A stretch of DNA of 64,000 bases from Prorocentrum cordatum (GCA_963575745.1 CAUYUJ010016287.1:123501-187500), one strand, 5' to 3'. Counted from the first letter of the stretch, positions 1 to 11,966 are shown. The notes: generated by a model not told the origin, from the sequence alone. Numbers and translations: made by a program.

Positions 1-126
1 CCCAGCGGCGCCTCCGGCGCCGCCCCTGGCGCGCTCCGCGCGCCAGGGAGGGGGGTCCAGCGCCGATCCGAGAAATCCGCGCGGACCTACGAGTTTTTTT
101 TATGTTGATGCCACTTTTTGTCCCCC
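1..126. repeat. Palindromic three-stem element, copy 1 (cut by window edge)
   Basis: This is the right-hand part of the element described in full at 1268-1465. It keeps both internal GC hairpins (GGCGCC and GGCGCGC stems with TCC loops) and the right arm of the long stem, ending near CCGCGCGGACC. The right flank then runs into a T-rich tail and GTCCCCC, resembling the outer terminus of the intact copy. The left arm lies outside the window. Confidence 0.8.
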
Positions 127-1267
127 TGCTCCCAGGACTCTCGATTCTGTCCCGCTCCCGCGAGCTGCTTGTCCAGTCGCCCCTGCAGCGAAGGAGGCAT
201 CAGAGTGACACGCCTTGAAGATGTTGAAGTTCCCCACGATGTTGCCAATAATGTTCTCGTCCAGCAGCAACTTGATGTGGGGGGGGCATATGGGGCATGG
301 GAGGGGGAGCTGAGAGGAAGAGGGAGAACCGGGAGACAGATGGGATCCAAATCAAGTCAGCCGACTGCCTGGAAGCTGGCACACACACGTGGCTCGACTC
401 ACGTGTGGAACATCTGGGGGCCATGTGCTGCACGCACGTGACAAGGGCCAGAGCGCAACCGGCCACAGAAGGGCTGAGCGCTGGAAAGACCTGCGGCCAC
501 GCGTGCGTGCAGCTTTCGCCTGGGCTGGCCACGTCATGTCGATCTAGCTTCCTGGTGGAGATCAGGAGGGGAGGGAAGAGAAGAGGAAAACCAGAGCGAG
601 GGGTGCGGTACTGAGGCGAGGGGGAGAGGAGGAGAGGGGGATAGGAAGGATGGAGGAGAAGAGACTGACGAGGAGAGAGGATTTGTCCTGCCCGGACGCT
701 GCCATAGCCCGATGGAGCCTCCGCCTTGCGACGAAAACGCAGTGGGAAACAGGCGAGAAGACCCACAACGAAGGTGCTGAGGGAGGCAGGCAGGGATGGG
801 ATGGGGATGGGGGTAGGGGATGGGAAGCGGGGGGGGGGGGGGGAAAATGGAGGGGACGGATAAAGGGAGGAGGAGGGGACGGGGAGGGAGCAGGGCGGAC
901 ACGGGAGGGGCGAGGGAGGGGATGGAAGGTGACTGGGGGTGGGGGCGAGAGGAAGGGCACACAGGGGCAGGGGGGTCGCTGGGGCCTAGGTTCGATCCCT
1001 TCGGGCCTTCGCTGAGTGACACCTCATCTAAGGAGCCGAACTCTGTACACCGACGCCTCTGCATGGCCTCACACTGACTCTCGCACAGGAAAGCGGATCC
1101 AGGTGTATACGGGATCCTGGTGTATACATTCTTCGTTGTTTCCCTGGGAGAACGGGGACAAAAAAACTGTACACCACACCACCCCGACGTCGTCCCCGAC
1201 CCTCCTAACAGTCCTGGGATTGAAAGACAGCCCGCCACTGGTAATGTATATGTTCCAGTTCCCGATC
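127..1267. other. GC- and purine-rich spacer, no gene seen
   Basis: No coding signal is convincing here. Positions 560-980 are strongly G-rich on the plus strand, with a run of about 14 G near 831-844. A tRNA B-box-like GGTTCGATCCC occurs at about 990, but the flanks do not form a T-arm or a tRNA. Confidence 0.6.
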
Positions 1268-1465
1268 TAGGGGAACAAAAAATGACATAAACATAAAAAC
1301 TCGGGGGTCCGCGCGGATTTCTCGGATCGGCGCTGGCGCCCCCCGGCGGCGCCTCCGGCGCCGCCCCTGGCGCGCTCCGCGCGCCAGGGAGGGGGGTCCA
1401 GCGCCGATCCGAGAAATCCGCGCGGACCTCCGAATTGTTATGTTTATGCCACTTTTGTTCCCCTA
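1268..1465. repeat. Palindromic three-stem element, intact copy 2
   Basis: The core is a perfect 31-bp inverted repeat (1306-1336 against 1398-1428). It encloses two perfect hairpins: 1345-1365 (9-bp stem, TCC loop) and 1366-1388 (10-bp stem, TCC loop). Outer imperfect arms (GGGGAACAAAA at left, TTTTGTTCCCC at right) extend the symmetry and are flanked by TA on both sides. A strand of this DNA or RNA could fold into a three-way junction. The TA flanks suggest a cut-and-paste element with TA target preference, but no transposase is present. At least seven partial or diverged relatives occur in the window. Confidence 0.9.
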
Positions 1466-2480
1466 CGATCCTCCTCCCGCTTCCCCTCCGCATCGCTCCG
1501 CTCCTCCCAGCTCTTCCCGTCCGCCCCCCAGCCCTCCCCGGAGCCCGAGCTCCCTGGAGCACCCTCATGCTCCGACGACCTGGCCATCGGCGCTGGGGAG
1601 AGGGAATCGGGGCCGGATGCCCTCCCCTCCGCGGGGGACTCTGCGAACGGACAGCTCGGCCTCGATCTCCTGCCACTTGCGATTGCAACTGACGACCTAC
1701 CTGACCACCCCAGCCCAACCCGAAGACCCGAATCTGACCCGAATTTCGGGTTGGGGGGGTACGGGTTCCATGTGTTTTTTCAAGGTTCCCCGACCCCCCC
1801 CCCCCTGGAAATGGAGGGCAAATTGAGGCCTTCCGGTCGGGTTGCGGTGGTTTGGTGGGTGGTGGGTAACACTCCCCCGCCGTAGAGTTTCTGCATGCAC
1901 GTGCGCCTGCTTCTCTTGGTCTCCCCGCTCTCGGGAGCCTTCAGGCCGCCCAGGGGGGCATGAAGGTCGCTCTGAACACGTTCCCTCGAGGTTGAAGTCT
2001 GAAGCAGAGGGACGCGTTAGACACCCACGCAGGGGTGCGGCACGCACATCGGGTCGGGCAAAAGGGGGGGATAGCAAAGGGGGAGGGTGAAAATCAGCTC
2101 ACGTAGCTGATTTTGCCGGCGCCTCCCGGCGCCAGAGGCGGCTATGTATCGAGGAATGGGCCCCTCGGTGAGGCCGAAACCAGCTGCATGCAACAAATTT
2201 CGTAACCCCCCCTTTCCCAATCCCCCCCTTTCGCCCGGCCCGAGCACAGCGAGAGTCAGACTGCACGCACACCCCAGTGCAGGAGCCGAGCCGAGCCCAA
2301 CTCCGGGGCAGAGGTGGGGGCGCGCGACCGGCGAAGGCCGCGGAGGCCGACAGCCCTATAGGGCACGCGGTGGACCAGCCCTTCAGGCACGGCTGAGCAT
2401 CGCTTCACCGATCGCCATCACCACTGGGTATGGCCTTCGCCCCGCTGCCCGAGGAACCCCCCTTGATTTGGATATATGAA
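1466..2480. other. GC-rich spacer with short perfect hairpins
   Basis: No gene is recognised. A perfect 10-bp stem (AAAATCAGCT / AGCTGATTTT, 5-nt loop) lies at 2090-2114. A GGCGCC TCCC GGCGCC hairpin follows at about 2118-2133. Their function is unknown. Confidence 0.6.
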
Positions 2481-2489
2481 GGGGCCCTG

Positions 2490-2645
2490 GGACACACTAA
2501 TAAATGCACACAAATAAAAATATTCCCCATAGTTTCCCATATGTTCTGGGTTTCTGTCTTCCCCCCCACTTCCCATATCTTGCCATATTTTCCGGGGAAT
2601 CGCCGATGAATTGTGTCTGTGTGTTTCTTCCCTCCTGAATATAGG
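2490..2645. repeat. AT-rich dispersed repeat, copy 1
   Basis: This is a lower-GC island with a recognisable order of short blocks: AATAAAT, CACAAAT, TTCCCC, TTCTGGGT, a C-run, CTTCCCAT, then TTCC with a G-run. The same order recurs at 54975-55125, so it is a dispersed repeat and not unique sequence. Confidence 0.6.
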
Positions 2646-2719
2646 CTGCTCCCTTCGGGCTTCGAAGGACCCGTCCCCAAGCGGGGGGCGGGACGGTGGG
2701 ACTGAGCTACCGTGGCCCG

Positions 2720-2880
2720 GTGGGCAAGGGAATAGGTTAAGGGATACTGCCCTTGCTAACAGCGGGTTCCTCCCCCTCCTCCTCCTCCTCCTCCTCCTCC
2801 TCCTCCTCCTCCTCCTCCTCCTCCTCCTCCTCGGTGGGCAAGGGAATAGGTTAAATGATACCGCCCTTGCTAACAGTGGG
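2720..2880. repeat. Duplicated ~47-bp segment flanking a CTC tract
   Basis: A segment beginning GGTGGGCAAGGGAATAGG occurs at about 2720-2767 and again at about 2833-2880, on either side of a pure CTC microsatellite (about 2773-2831). Each segment contains a GGGCAAGG / CCCTTGC inverted pair. The two copies differ by a few substitutions. Confidence 0.85.
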
Positions 2881-3124
2881 CTCCTGTCGTCGCACCCTCG
2901 GCGTCGGTTCCCGACACCGCGTGGATCGGCGAACCTCGACAGATAGCGGCCTTACGATAGCGCGGGATCGCTCCATGCTGGCAAACTCTGGGCCACTGCT
3001 GGCGCTCGACCCTGCACAGGCGCGGGGGGGTCGCCACCGAGCCGACACGACACGGACCTGCCGCACACGTGCCGACCGACTCTGGAAATCCAATCTCCCC
3101 AAAAATGTTGGTGCCTCACTTTTT

Positions 3125-3338
3125 TTGGACGCCCGAAATGCGTACGGAACAAAATGGGTACAATGCCCAACAACAAATGTGGTCCCAAACCGACAGCGGC
3201 CGCTGCTGGGCGGGCGGCCTCCTGTCTCGAATGGGCACGGGCCGCGGCGGCGTGGACAGCGAATCCTGTTCACAATGAACAGGAACTGCTGCTGGGCATC
3301 GTACCCCTTCTTTCCGTGCCCACTTCAGGCGCCCAGAA
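3125..3338. repeat. Foldback element with ~54-bp inverted arms
   Basis: The left arm (about 3125-3180, starting TTTGGACGCCC) matches the reverse complement of 3283-3338 along its length with scattered mismatches. Shared blocks include GTACGGAA / GCACGGAA and TGCCCAACAACA / TGCCCAGCAGCA. The centre is GC-rich and carries its own CCTGTTCACAATGAACAGG hairpin. Confidence 0.75.
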
Positions 3339-4202
3339 CCCCCCCCCCACACCCGTCCTCCGCTCGCGGACCCGGCGGCCGCCTTGCTTCCGCACGCCTG
3401 CCGCCTTCCGGCGGGATGCGCCGCGGGCGAGGCCCTCTCCTGGAGCGCCCCGCCTGGGCGCGGGGATCCCAGACCTCCGACGGCGTGCTTCTTGCTGCAG
3501 CGTGGGCCACAGGAGGTCTGGACCGATTCCCTGGGAGCGGCTTCTTCTCCTCCTGGGGTCGTCTTCGACGGCCCCCCGGGGCCCAGCACAGACCCCCTGG
3601 GACTCAGAGAATGAGCAGCGACAGCCACAGATAACGCGTCGTGCTCGTTTCGCGACCGGAGGCGATCGGGCGACTGCTCCGCCGCACGTGTGCCTGGCTG
3701 GTGGACGCCCCCGGGCAGGGCGGCCGAGACCGAACGACCGCTGAGCCCTCGGGGGCCACGCCGGGAGGATCAGACAACGGCATGAGCAGAAGCGTTCGGA
3801 GGTCCGCGCGGGCTCTCTGGGGTCGGCGCCGACCCCCTGGCGGCGCCTCCAGCAACGCCTTTGGCGGACCCGCTGTGCTGACGTGGGCTCGCTGACACGG
3901 CATGCTCCTGCCCTGGGGCAGTCTGTGGGGACCTGTTGGGGGCCTGTCCAGAGCCCCTCTCTCTCTCTCTCTCTCTCGAAGAAGAAGAAGAAGACGAAGA
4001 AAACAAAACAAAAAAACAAAAAAACGCTGCTGCCCAGATACGCAGCACGCAACACGTATCGTATTGATACGGAACTCGAAACGTAGACTGGAAACGTAGG
4101 TCCGACGCGATACGTTCGCCAAAACGTGGGCCAGCACCTTGAGCCAACACTCTCTCTCTCTCTCTCTCTCTCTGTAGAACAAGAAGAAGGAGAAGAAGGA
4201 CA
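3339..4202. other. GC-rich spacer with CT microsatellites and a palindromic half-element
   Basis: No gene is recognised. Positions 3796-3866 carry only the left arm and first hairpin of the three-stem palindromic element (copy 3). Two CT microsatellites at about 3956-3978 and 4150-4173 are each followed by an AAGAAG-rich stretch, so the pair looks like a local duplication. Confidence 0.6.
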
Positions 4203-4372
4203 AAAAAAAAGGAAAGAGTAGCACAAACATCAACCTACGGAGGTCCGCGCGGAGTCCTTGGATCGGCACTGGACCCCCCGGGCGGCGCCTCCAGCGCCGC
4301 CCCCGGCGCGCTCGGCGCGCCAGGGAGGGGTGCCCAGCGCCGATCCCAGAAATCCGCCCAGAGCCCCCAAAA
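4203..4372. repeat. Palindromic three-stem element, copy 4 (diverged)
   Basis: Both arms are present with mismatches (GGAGGTCCGCGCGGA at about 4240; CCAGCGCCGATCC at about 4333). Both internal hairpins are recognisable at about 4280-4325. The A-rich left flank matches the outer terminus of copies 1 and 2. Confidence 0.75.
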
Positions 4373-4503
4373 TTCGGGAGCGGCCAAGAGGGGGTGTCCA
4401 AGAGAGGGGGGTGCAAATCATGACCAGCGGCATGTGCGCGGCCCAGCGGGGGGGGGGGCCGGGGACGTAATGAATCAAGAAGAGGCGCCCTGAGATCTGG
4501 GGA

Positions 4504-4529
4504 GATATCATGGCCCCCGCCATGATATC
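4504..4529. repeat. Perfect 11-bp hairpin
   Basis: GATATCATGGC, a CCCC loop, and its exact complement GCCATGATATC. Role unknown. Confidence 0.8.
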
Positions 4530-5062
4530 CACCCCCCCCTAGCCATCACCCCCCTCTTTTCCGCCACCGAAAAATTCACGTCTGTGCCGTTTGCTCTTCT
4601 TCGAGGCGCTGGCGCCCGAACCCCCCGCAGGCCCCGCCGCGCCAGAGCCCTCTCTGCGCGCCCCATGCCGCCCTCGGGGCGTGCAGGGGGGGGGGCGCGG
4701 GGCGCCTTGGCGAGCTGGCCCCACGACACCGTGGCCTGCCGGGGAGAGGGAGGGGGAGCGGGAGGAGGAGGGCGGGAGGAGAGAGAGCGAGAGGGAAGCG
4801 GGGCGAGGAGGGGGGCGAATAGCATGCCGCTTGCGCAGGGATGTTGCATAGATGCGGGATGCGCGTCTAATCGTAGAGGTTGTGCAGTGGAGTAGCTGGG
4901 GCCGAGCACGGGCAATAGTCGAAACTATCCAGATCTGGACCGCGATCATTCCCGCCCACTCGGGCGGAGAAGGAAGAGAGAGTAGAGGGAGGGAGGGTGG
5001 GGGGAGGAGGCAAAGGAGGAGGAATAGGAGGAGAGGAATGGAGAAGCGGCGGCGGCGGCGGA
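4530..5062. other. GC-rich spacer, no gene seen
   Basis: Purine-rich stretches (GGAGAGAG and GGCGGC runs) account for the open frames. I see no domain or signal. Confidence 0.55.
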
Positions 5063-5189
5063 TCAGCATGTGGTCAACTTCTCATCAGAGCAGGACGGAT
5101 GACCGCTGGGCGCTGCATGAGCTGCTGTAGCCCTGGCGCTGGCAAACAAGAATCCTCCCCCCCCACCCCCCACCCCACCCCCCAGCTGA

Positions 5190-5985
5190 CTGAAGGGAGA
5201 GGAGAAGGAGGAGGAGGGCAAGGAAGAGGAGAAGGACCAGTGTAAAACCAAGAGTAATCAACGATATTGCGATAAACCCTCCCTCCAAGTTCCTTGTCCT
5301 TCATAGGTGCCTACACCATTTTCACTGAAGGAAATGCCCCGTTGCAAGACAATCGTCTGAAAATCTGAAACTGTGCCAGGACACCATTCTGGGGACTTCA
5401 ACGCCGCGAATCACCGCTACTGTTGCGTCTTGAAGGTGCTGAATCGCGCCAGAACGCCGCAAAGCAACTCGGGCATCGTGCCAAAACACTGTTTCTGAAA
5501 CGTTGGCCGTGCGAATCCTTGAAACTGCTGCGAACTCTGAAAACGAATGTGCGCGGTGTTCAGGCGATAACCACAATTTGAAAAAGCGCCGCCCTCCATC
5601 AATGAAACGCCTGCAAACTTTTAAGACGAATGTGCGCGGCGCTAAGGCGAGAGTGAAAATTTGAATTGAAAACCACCCGCCCTCCATCCGCGAAACTCCT
5701 GCAATTGTTTAAACGAATGCGCGCGGCGCTAAGGCGACACCACATTTTGAAAGCCACCCGCCCTCCATCCCTGCAACCGCTGCAATGTGTTAAGACGACT
5801 ATGCGCGGCGCACAGGCGAGAACCAAATGTTGAAAGCCACACGCCCTCCATCCATACAATTACATACAATTATTGCAGATCGTAAGATTCAGGATCGCAG
5901 ATGGTGGGGAAGTCCCAGGCGAAACGCCCAGCCGCCCTTTCGACCAGCCGCGGGGTGCGACAGGGATGTTACTTGTAAGGAAAAG
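5190..5985 (-). repeat. Composite TCC/84-bp-array repeat, copy 1
   Basis: Read on the minus strand, the order is: conserved module with GCGTTTCGCC and GACTTCCCCACC (about 5880-5960); array of four ~80-bp units each with GTGCGCGGCG-type boxes and GGAGGGCGG (5540-5860); linker with repeated 'GGTGTTCTGGCACGATT'-like boxes (5330-5540); then a TCC tract (5195-5240). The same order recurs at 22.9, 42.1, 58.8 and 62.4 kb. Confidence 0.85.
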
Positions 5986-6362
5986 GGATGGAGCGAACGA
6001 GGAGGGGGGGGACGAGCAGGAGAAGGACGCGGACGAGGAGTCGGACGAGGGCGCCGAGGAGGAGGAGGAGGAGGAAGAGGAGGAAGAGGAAGGGCGCCCC
6101 TCCCCCCCCCCCCCGCATTTTCACAATGCCCTTGCAGTCCCTAGGTGCCGCTCGGCGGCTACGTGGCCCCCTCAGGAATGAGCCCGGCCTTCTCTTCGGC
6201 CTCCGTGATCGAGCGGCTACTTGGCCCCCTCGGGAATGAGCCTCGCCTTCTGGTCGGCGTCCATGATCGACATCTCCTCCCGGGGAGCGCGCGCCCGAGG
6301 AGGGGAGGCTGGCACGTCGTGGCCCGAAGCCACGCGCCCAGACGAAGGGGGGCAAACGAACA
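5986..6362. other. GGA-rich tract and spacer
   Basis: A GGA/GAG microsatellite (about 6055-6090) follows the composite repeat. At 6176-6255 a short CCCCCTCGGGAATGAGCC-like unit is present twice. No gene is seen. Confidence 0.5.
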
Positions 6363-6364
6363 TA

Positions 6365-6543
6365 CAGTCGGGGAGTTGACCCAAGGAACGATAAATAATA
6401 AGGAACGAGGCCCCTTTTTCCCATAAATGAAACTCCGATGTCCCATGGAAAATCTCAGGAAAACCCAAGGAGCACTGTCAAGCAACTAAGGAACACGGAG
6501 CCCCTCCCCAACGAAAAGGGCTCCTTCGTCAGGGCCCCGACTG
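6365..6543. mobile_element. MITE family 1, copy A
   Basis: This is a 179-bp element. It begins CAGTCGGGGAGTTGACC and ends GGGCCCCGACTG, so the ends are inverted repeats. TA lies immediately outside both ends (6363-6364, 6544-6545). It has no coding capacity. The TA duplication and CAG...CTG ends point to the Tc1/mariner/pogo superfamily by inference. Confidence 0.85.
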
Positions 6544-6545
6544 TA

Positions 6546-7050
6546 ATCCGGTGAGTCGTAAGACTCGAATTTGGGGAACCCGAATTTGCCCGACGGGGAG
6601 CGTAAGAGAAATGACGCGTGCTCCCGCTGCAACATCTCACAGGAACTGGCCCCTCTGAGCTCATGCTGGGACCGCCGAAAACCCGGTGGCAAACCTGAGT
6701 TCTTGCAAGCCCGAGTCGACACTCCACCGAGGAAGGAAACACGAGGAGCCATGACATCGGGGGGATTCTCTAGCCCCGACCATGACATCAAGACACCCCT
6801 GGTCCTCACCAATTTGCCGCAACTCGAGGGAGCCTCCCATACTATCCAGTTGGCCCTTGCGGATCGACTCTAATCGACGCTAGTCGACGCTACATGGACG
6901 CTAAATCGGCGCCGCCCCATCGATTACCAGGCGCCCATTGAGGCTGATGCACTCTCAAGGACGCAATGACGAGGGTACACCAGGCTCCCATGATCTCCTA
7001 CCGAACCCGACCATGACATCAAGACACCCCTGACCCCCCCCCCTACTTAC
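6546..7050. other. Spacer; could hold the missing 3' end of the kinase gene
   Basis: No exon can be identified. Short repeats of a CGACGCTA-like motif occur at 6865-6905. The kinase reading frame leaves exon 4 at 7051 with a strong GTAAGT donor, so a further exon should lie at lower coordinates. Confidence 0.4.
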
Positions 7051-8915
<1,865 letters not shown>

Positions 8916-8933
8916 GGAACAGAAATGTGCATA

Positions 8934-9109
8934 CAGTCGGGGCGTTGACCTAAGGAACCCGAATAAGGAACGAGGCCCCTTTTTTCCATAAGTTAAACTT
9001 CGATTTCCGATCGAAAACAGAAGGAAAACCTAAGGGAAGCTGCGAAACACTCAAGGGAAGGGGAGCCCCTCCCCAAACGAAAAGGGTTCCTTCCTCAGGG
9101 CCCCGACTG
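8934..9109. mobile_element. MITE family 1, copy B
   Basis: A 176-bp element with CAGTCGGGGCGTTGACC at left, GGGCCCCGACTG at right, and TA on both sides (8932-8933, 9110-9111). It is closely similar to copies A and C, including internal AAGGAACGAGGCCCC and AACGAAAAGGG boxes. It lies just upstream of the first visible kinase exon. Confidence 0.9.
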
Positions 9110-9120
9110 TAATCATCAAG

Positions 9121-9255
9121 CCTTCGGAGGTCCGCGCGGACTTTTTGAGTCGGTGCTGGACCCTCCTGCCTGGCGCGCGGAGCGCGCCAGGGGGCGGCGC
9201 CGCCGCCGGGGGGCTCAGCGCCGATCCAAGAGAGCCGCGCGGAGCTCCGACAATT
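9121..9255. repeat. Palindromic three-stem element, copy 5
   Basis: Arms GGAGGTCCGCGCGGA (about 9126) and CCGCGCGGAGCTCC (about 9232) enclose the GGCGCGC hairpin (9170-9192) and a GGCGGCGCC-type hairpin, here in the opposite order from copy 2. It is sandwiched exactly between MITE copies B and C. Confidence 0.8.
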
Positions 9256-9264
9256 ATGTGGATA

Positions 9265-9440
9265 CAGTCGGGGCGTTGACCTAAGGAACCCTAAATAAGG
9301 AACGAGGCCCCTTTTTCGCATAAGTTAAACTTCGAAGTCCCATCGAAACCCTAAGAAAAACCTAAGGCGAACTGCAAAAAAACTAAGGAACACCGAGCCC
9401 CTCCCCAACGAAAAGGGCTCCTTCCTCAGGGCCCCGACTG
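9265..9440. mobile_element. MITE family 1, copy C
   Basis: A 176-bp element with the same inverted ends as copy B and TA at 9263-9264 and 9441-9442. Very high similarity to copy B suggests recent activity or local duplication. Confidence 0.9.
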
Positions 9441-9521
9441 TAGCGTTCTGTCTCCTTTGACCTCCGGCATCTTCTGGCTGTTCAGGTTTGCCTGAACCGC
9501 GCGCATGTCCGTGGAGGCCAT
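9441..9521 (-). CDS. Possible short exon or gene start ending at a MITE
   Basis: From an ATG at 9521 the minus strand reads MASTDMRAVQANLNSQK, then MPEVKGDRT, and runs straight into MITE copy C. The composition is unlike the surrounding repeats and protein-like, but no family is recognised. A second open frame at 9720-9480 (MADASQPCVLMPNFGLEALR start) overlaps in another phase. Either could be chance. Confidence 0.2.
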
Positions 9522-9719
9522 GGCGCTGCCGTCGGATCAGCCCGGCAGTCGGCGGGCACGGCGCTGGCAGTTCCGCTCGGTCTGAGAGGCTGCAGAGCGG
9601 GAGGGAGGCGAGGAATCGGTTGCGCGAACCCGCCGGAGTCCTCAGGGCCTCGAGCCCGAAGTTCGGCATGAGCACGCAGGGCTGCGACGCATCGGCCATC
9701 TCTCGAGAGAGAGAGGTCT

Positions 9720-10000
9720 GTCTATTTGTCTGTGTGTCTGTCTGTCTGTCGCTCTGCCTCTCTCTCTCTCTCTCTCTCTTTCTCTCTATGTAGATATAAC
9801 TAAAATATGCATATATGTGTATGTATTGACAGTTATCTACAGGTATATGCACAAGATATGCAACAATGTAAATATCGTTATGCGTACACCTGTACATGCA
9901 GATACACTGGTACATATCTATGTATATACACAGAATTACAGATCGTTCCACGTGTGCATATGATTGCCTACACCTACATGAATACGCACACAAGACTTGA
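9720..10000. repeat. Mixed TCTG/CT and ATATGTGT-rich low-complexity tract
   Basis: TGTCTG and CT repeats (9716-9788) pass into a cryptic ATGTATA/TACACA-rich stretch that is much lower in GC than its neighbours. Confidence 0.7.
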
Positions 10001-10371
10001 AGCTCGCTGCGCGTCGCTTCAACGTCTTGGTAGAATGCGTGATGCGTGAGATGGGGGTTCCCATGGGCTGCATCAGGACTGGACGCGACAGTCCGCATGG
10101 GGCCAGCAAGGTTGCGGGCAACTGCAAAAGACGTGGGCTGGGGAGCGACGTGCGCGAATGCGCGCAATATCATGCGCACGAATGTGCGTGCGCCCACGCG
10201 AGGGCAGCAGGGCTGGTGCCCAAACGTGCGGCTGGAGGGATTCGCCTGGAAGCTGTCCCTGAGACCGCCCCTTGTCTATGTCGTAGACTTTCCTCACAAT
10301 ATTTTGAGAGCACTGCAGCTGCCCCAGAAAGTGCTCAGAGAATGCTAAGTGTCATGGGCGCGCGCACAGCG

Positions 10372-10372
10372 A

Positions 10373-10436
<64 letters not shown>

Positions 10437-10437
10437 G
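10372..10437. repeat. GAT microsatellite
   Basis: About 20 perfect GAT units. Confidence 0.95.
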
Positions 10438-10500
10438 CATGTTGGCGGAAGTCCACCCAGTCCACTGGCGCACAGACAATGGCCGCAACGGCTCTGGCAA

Positions 10501-10530
10501 GCGAGCGTGGCGCGGTAGCGCCACGCTCGC
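10501..10530. repeat. Perfect 13-bp hairpin
   Basis: GCGAGCGTGGCGC, loop GGTA, and its exact complement. This is the tightest short hairpin seen outside the palindromic family. No poly-T or gene end is adjacent, so function is unknown. Confidence 0.85.
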
Positions 10531-11180
10531 GACGGACAGGCAGACGATGATGATCAGAGTGGAGAGGAAGGTGGACGATGAAGGTGATCGGATCCGGGCG
10601 GAAGTAAGCGGCCTGGAATCACATAGACTACCTAAAGGCCGTAGCCACCATTGCACACCGAGTGCCATCGTGGCGATGAGTGAATCATTCAGGGGAAGAG
10701 GAGGAGGTGGAAGAGGAGGAGGAGGAGGAGGAGGACGAGGATGAGGAGGAGTAGCGAAGGATGCGGGGGACGCACGCGATGGGGCATTTGGGGCTCTCTT
10801 GGGGTCATTTGGGGGCCTAGGTCCTGCTCAGATGCGTGGCCTGGGGAGTGGAGAGGAGTCGGGAAAGTCATGGGGGGTCTGCACGGGAGGCCGGGCAGAT
10901 AATGGGAGAATCATGGTAGGGCTTAGAGGGCGGTTCAGGGAGTCGCGGGGACGCAATGGACAACAGCGGGGCCACCAATCCGAAGGGCTGAAGGCGGCTC
11001 AGATCTGGGGCAGCACGTCTGGTTTTCTTCTCTGCCGCGTCGCACCCGCGTCTTCCACCCGCCTCCCTCTCCTTCTCCCTCCCCTCCCGCCCACACAGAC
11101 ACACACACACACACACACAACACACACGACGTATGCGTACATACTGGGTACACACATGAGGCGCACGTCCAGATACGGCC
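10531..11180. other. Spacer with GGA tract and ACAC repeat
   Basis: A GGA tract lies at 10695-10745 and a CA repeat at about 11096-11120. No gene is recognised. Confidence 0.5.
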
Positions 11181-11183
11181 GCA

Positions 11184-11966
11184 CACGTGGGCCATGGCGC
11201 AGGGCATAGCAGGAGCGGCGCTTTCACGACACCATAGGCGGTGCGCAGGGGTGGTCCCCGAGCGCGGCGTCTATGCGGGCCATGGCGAAGGGCATAGCAG
11301 GCGTGGCACCTTCTCGACACCACAGGGGGTGCGCATGGGGTGGTCCCCGAGCGCGGCGTCTATGCGGGCCATGGCGCAGGGCATAGCAGGCGTGGCACTT
11401 TCTCGACACCATAGGGGGTGCGCATGGGGTGGTCCCCGAGCGCGGCGTCTATGCGGGCCATGGCGCAGGGCATAGCAGGCGTGGCACTTTCTCGACACCA
11501 TAGGGGGTGCGCAGGGGGTGGTCCCCGAGCGCGGCGTCTATGCGGGCCATGGCGCAGGGCATAGCAGGCGTGGCACTTTCTCGACACCATAGGGGGTGCG
11601 CATGGGGTGGTCCCCGAGCGCGGCGTCTATGCGGGCCATGGCGCAGGGCATAGCAGGCGTGGCACTTTCTCGACACCATAGGGAGTGCGCAGGGGGTGGT
11701 CCCCGAGCGCGGCGTCTACGCGGGCCCTGGCGCAGGGCATAGCAGGCGTGGCACTCTCTCGACACCATAGGGGGTGCGCAGGGGATGGTCCCCGAGCGCG
11801 GCGTCTATGCGGGCCATGGCGCAGGGCATAGCAGGCGTGGCACTTTCTCGACATAGAGGGTGCGCAGGGAACGGCCACCAAAATCATGCTCACATGCTTC
11901 ACTTCATCTATCATCACTCCAGCCATAATATAAGTATGTGGGGTTCCTCGGTAGCGTAATTGTTTT
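11184..11966. repeat. 89-bp tandem array (about 8 units) plus conserved terminal block
   Basis: The GGCCATGGCGCAGGGCATAGC box recurs at 11190, 11278, 11367, 11456, 11545, 11634, 11723 and 11812, nearly always 89 bp apart. The units contain TTTCTCGACACCATAGGGGG. From about 11867 to 11966 a non-repeated block (AACGGCCACC ... GGTAGCGTAATT) follows. The same block, inverted, borders the 77/78-bp array at 36.05 kb. So this is one end of a dispersed element whose internal array varies. Confidence 0.9.

Noticed and set aside
980-1010. tRNA gene suggested by GGTTCGATCCC
   Set aside because: No matching T-stem, D-arm or acceptor stem can be folded around it.
2118-2133. Rho-independent-type terminator
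   Set aside because: The GC hairpin lacks a T tract and the organism is eukaryotic.
4138-4147. Second spliced-leader relic (CTTGAGCCAA)
   Set aside because: Only 10 nt match and the sequence diverges at once; expected by chance in a large window.
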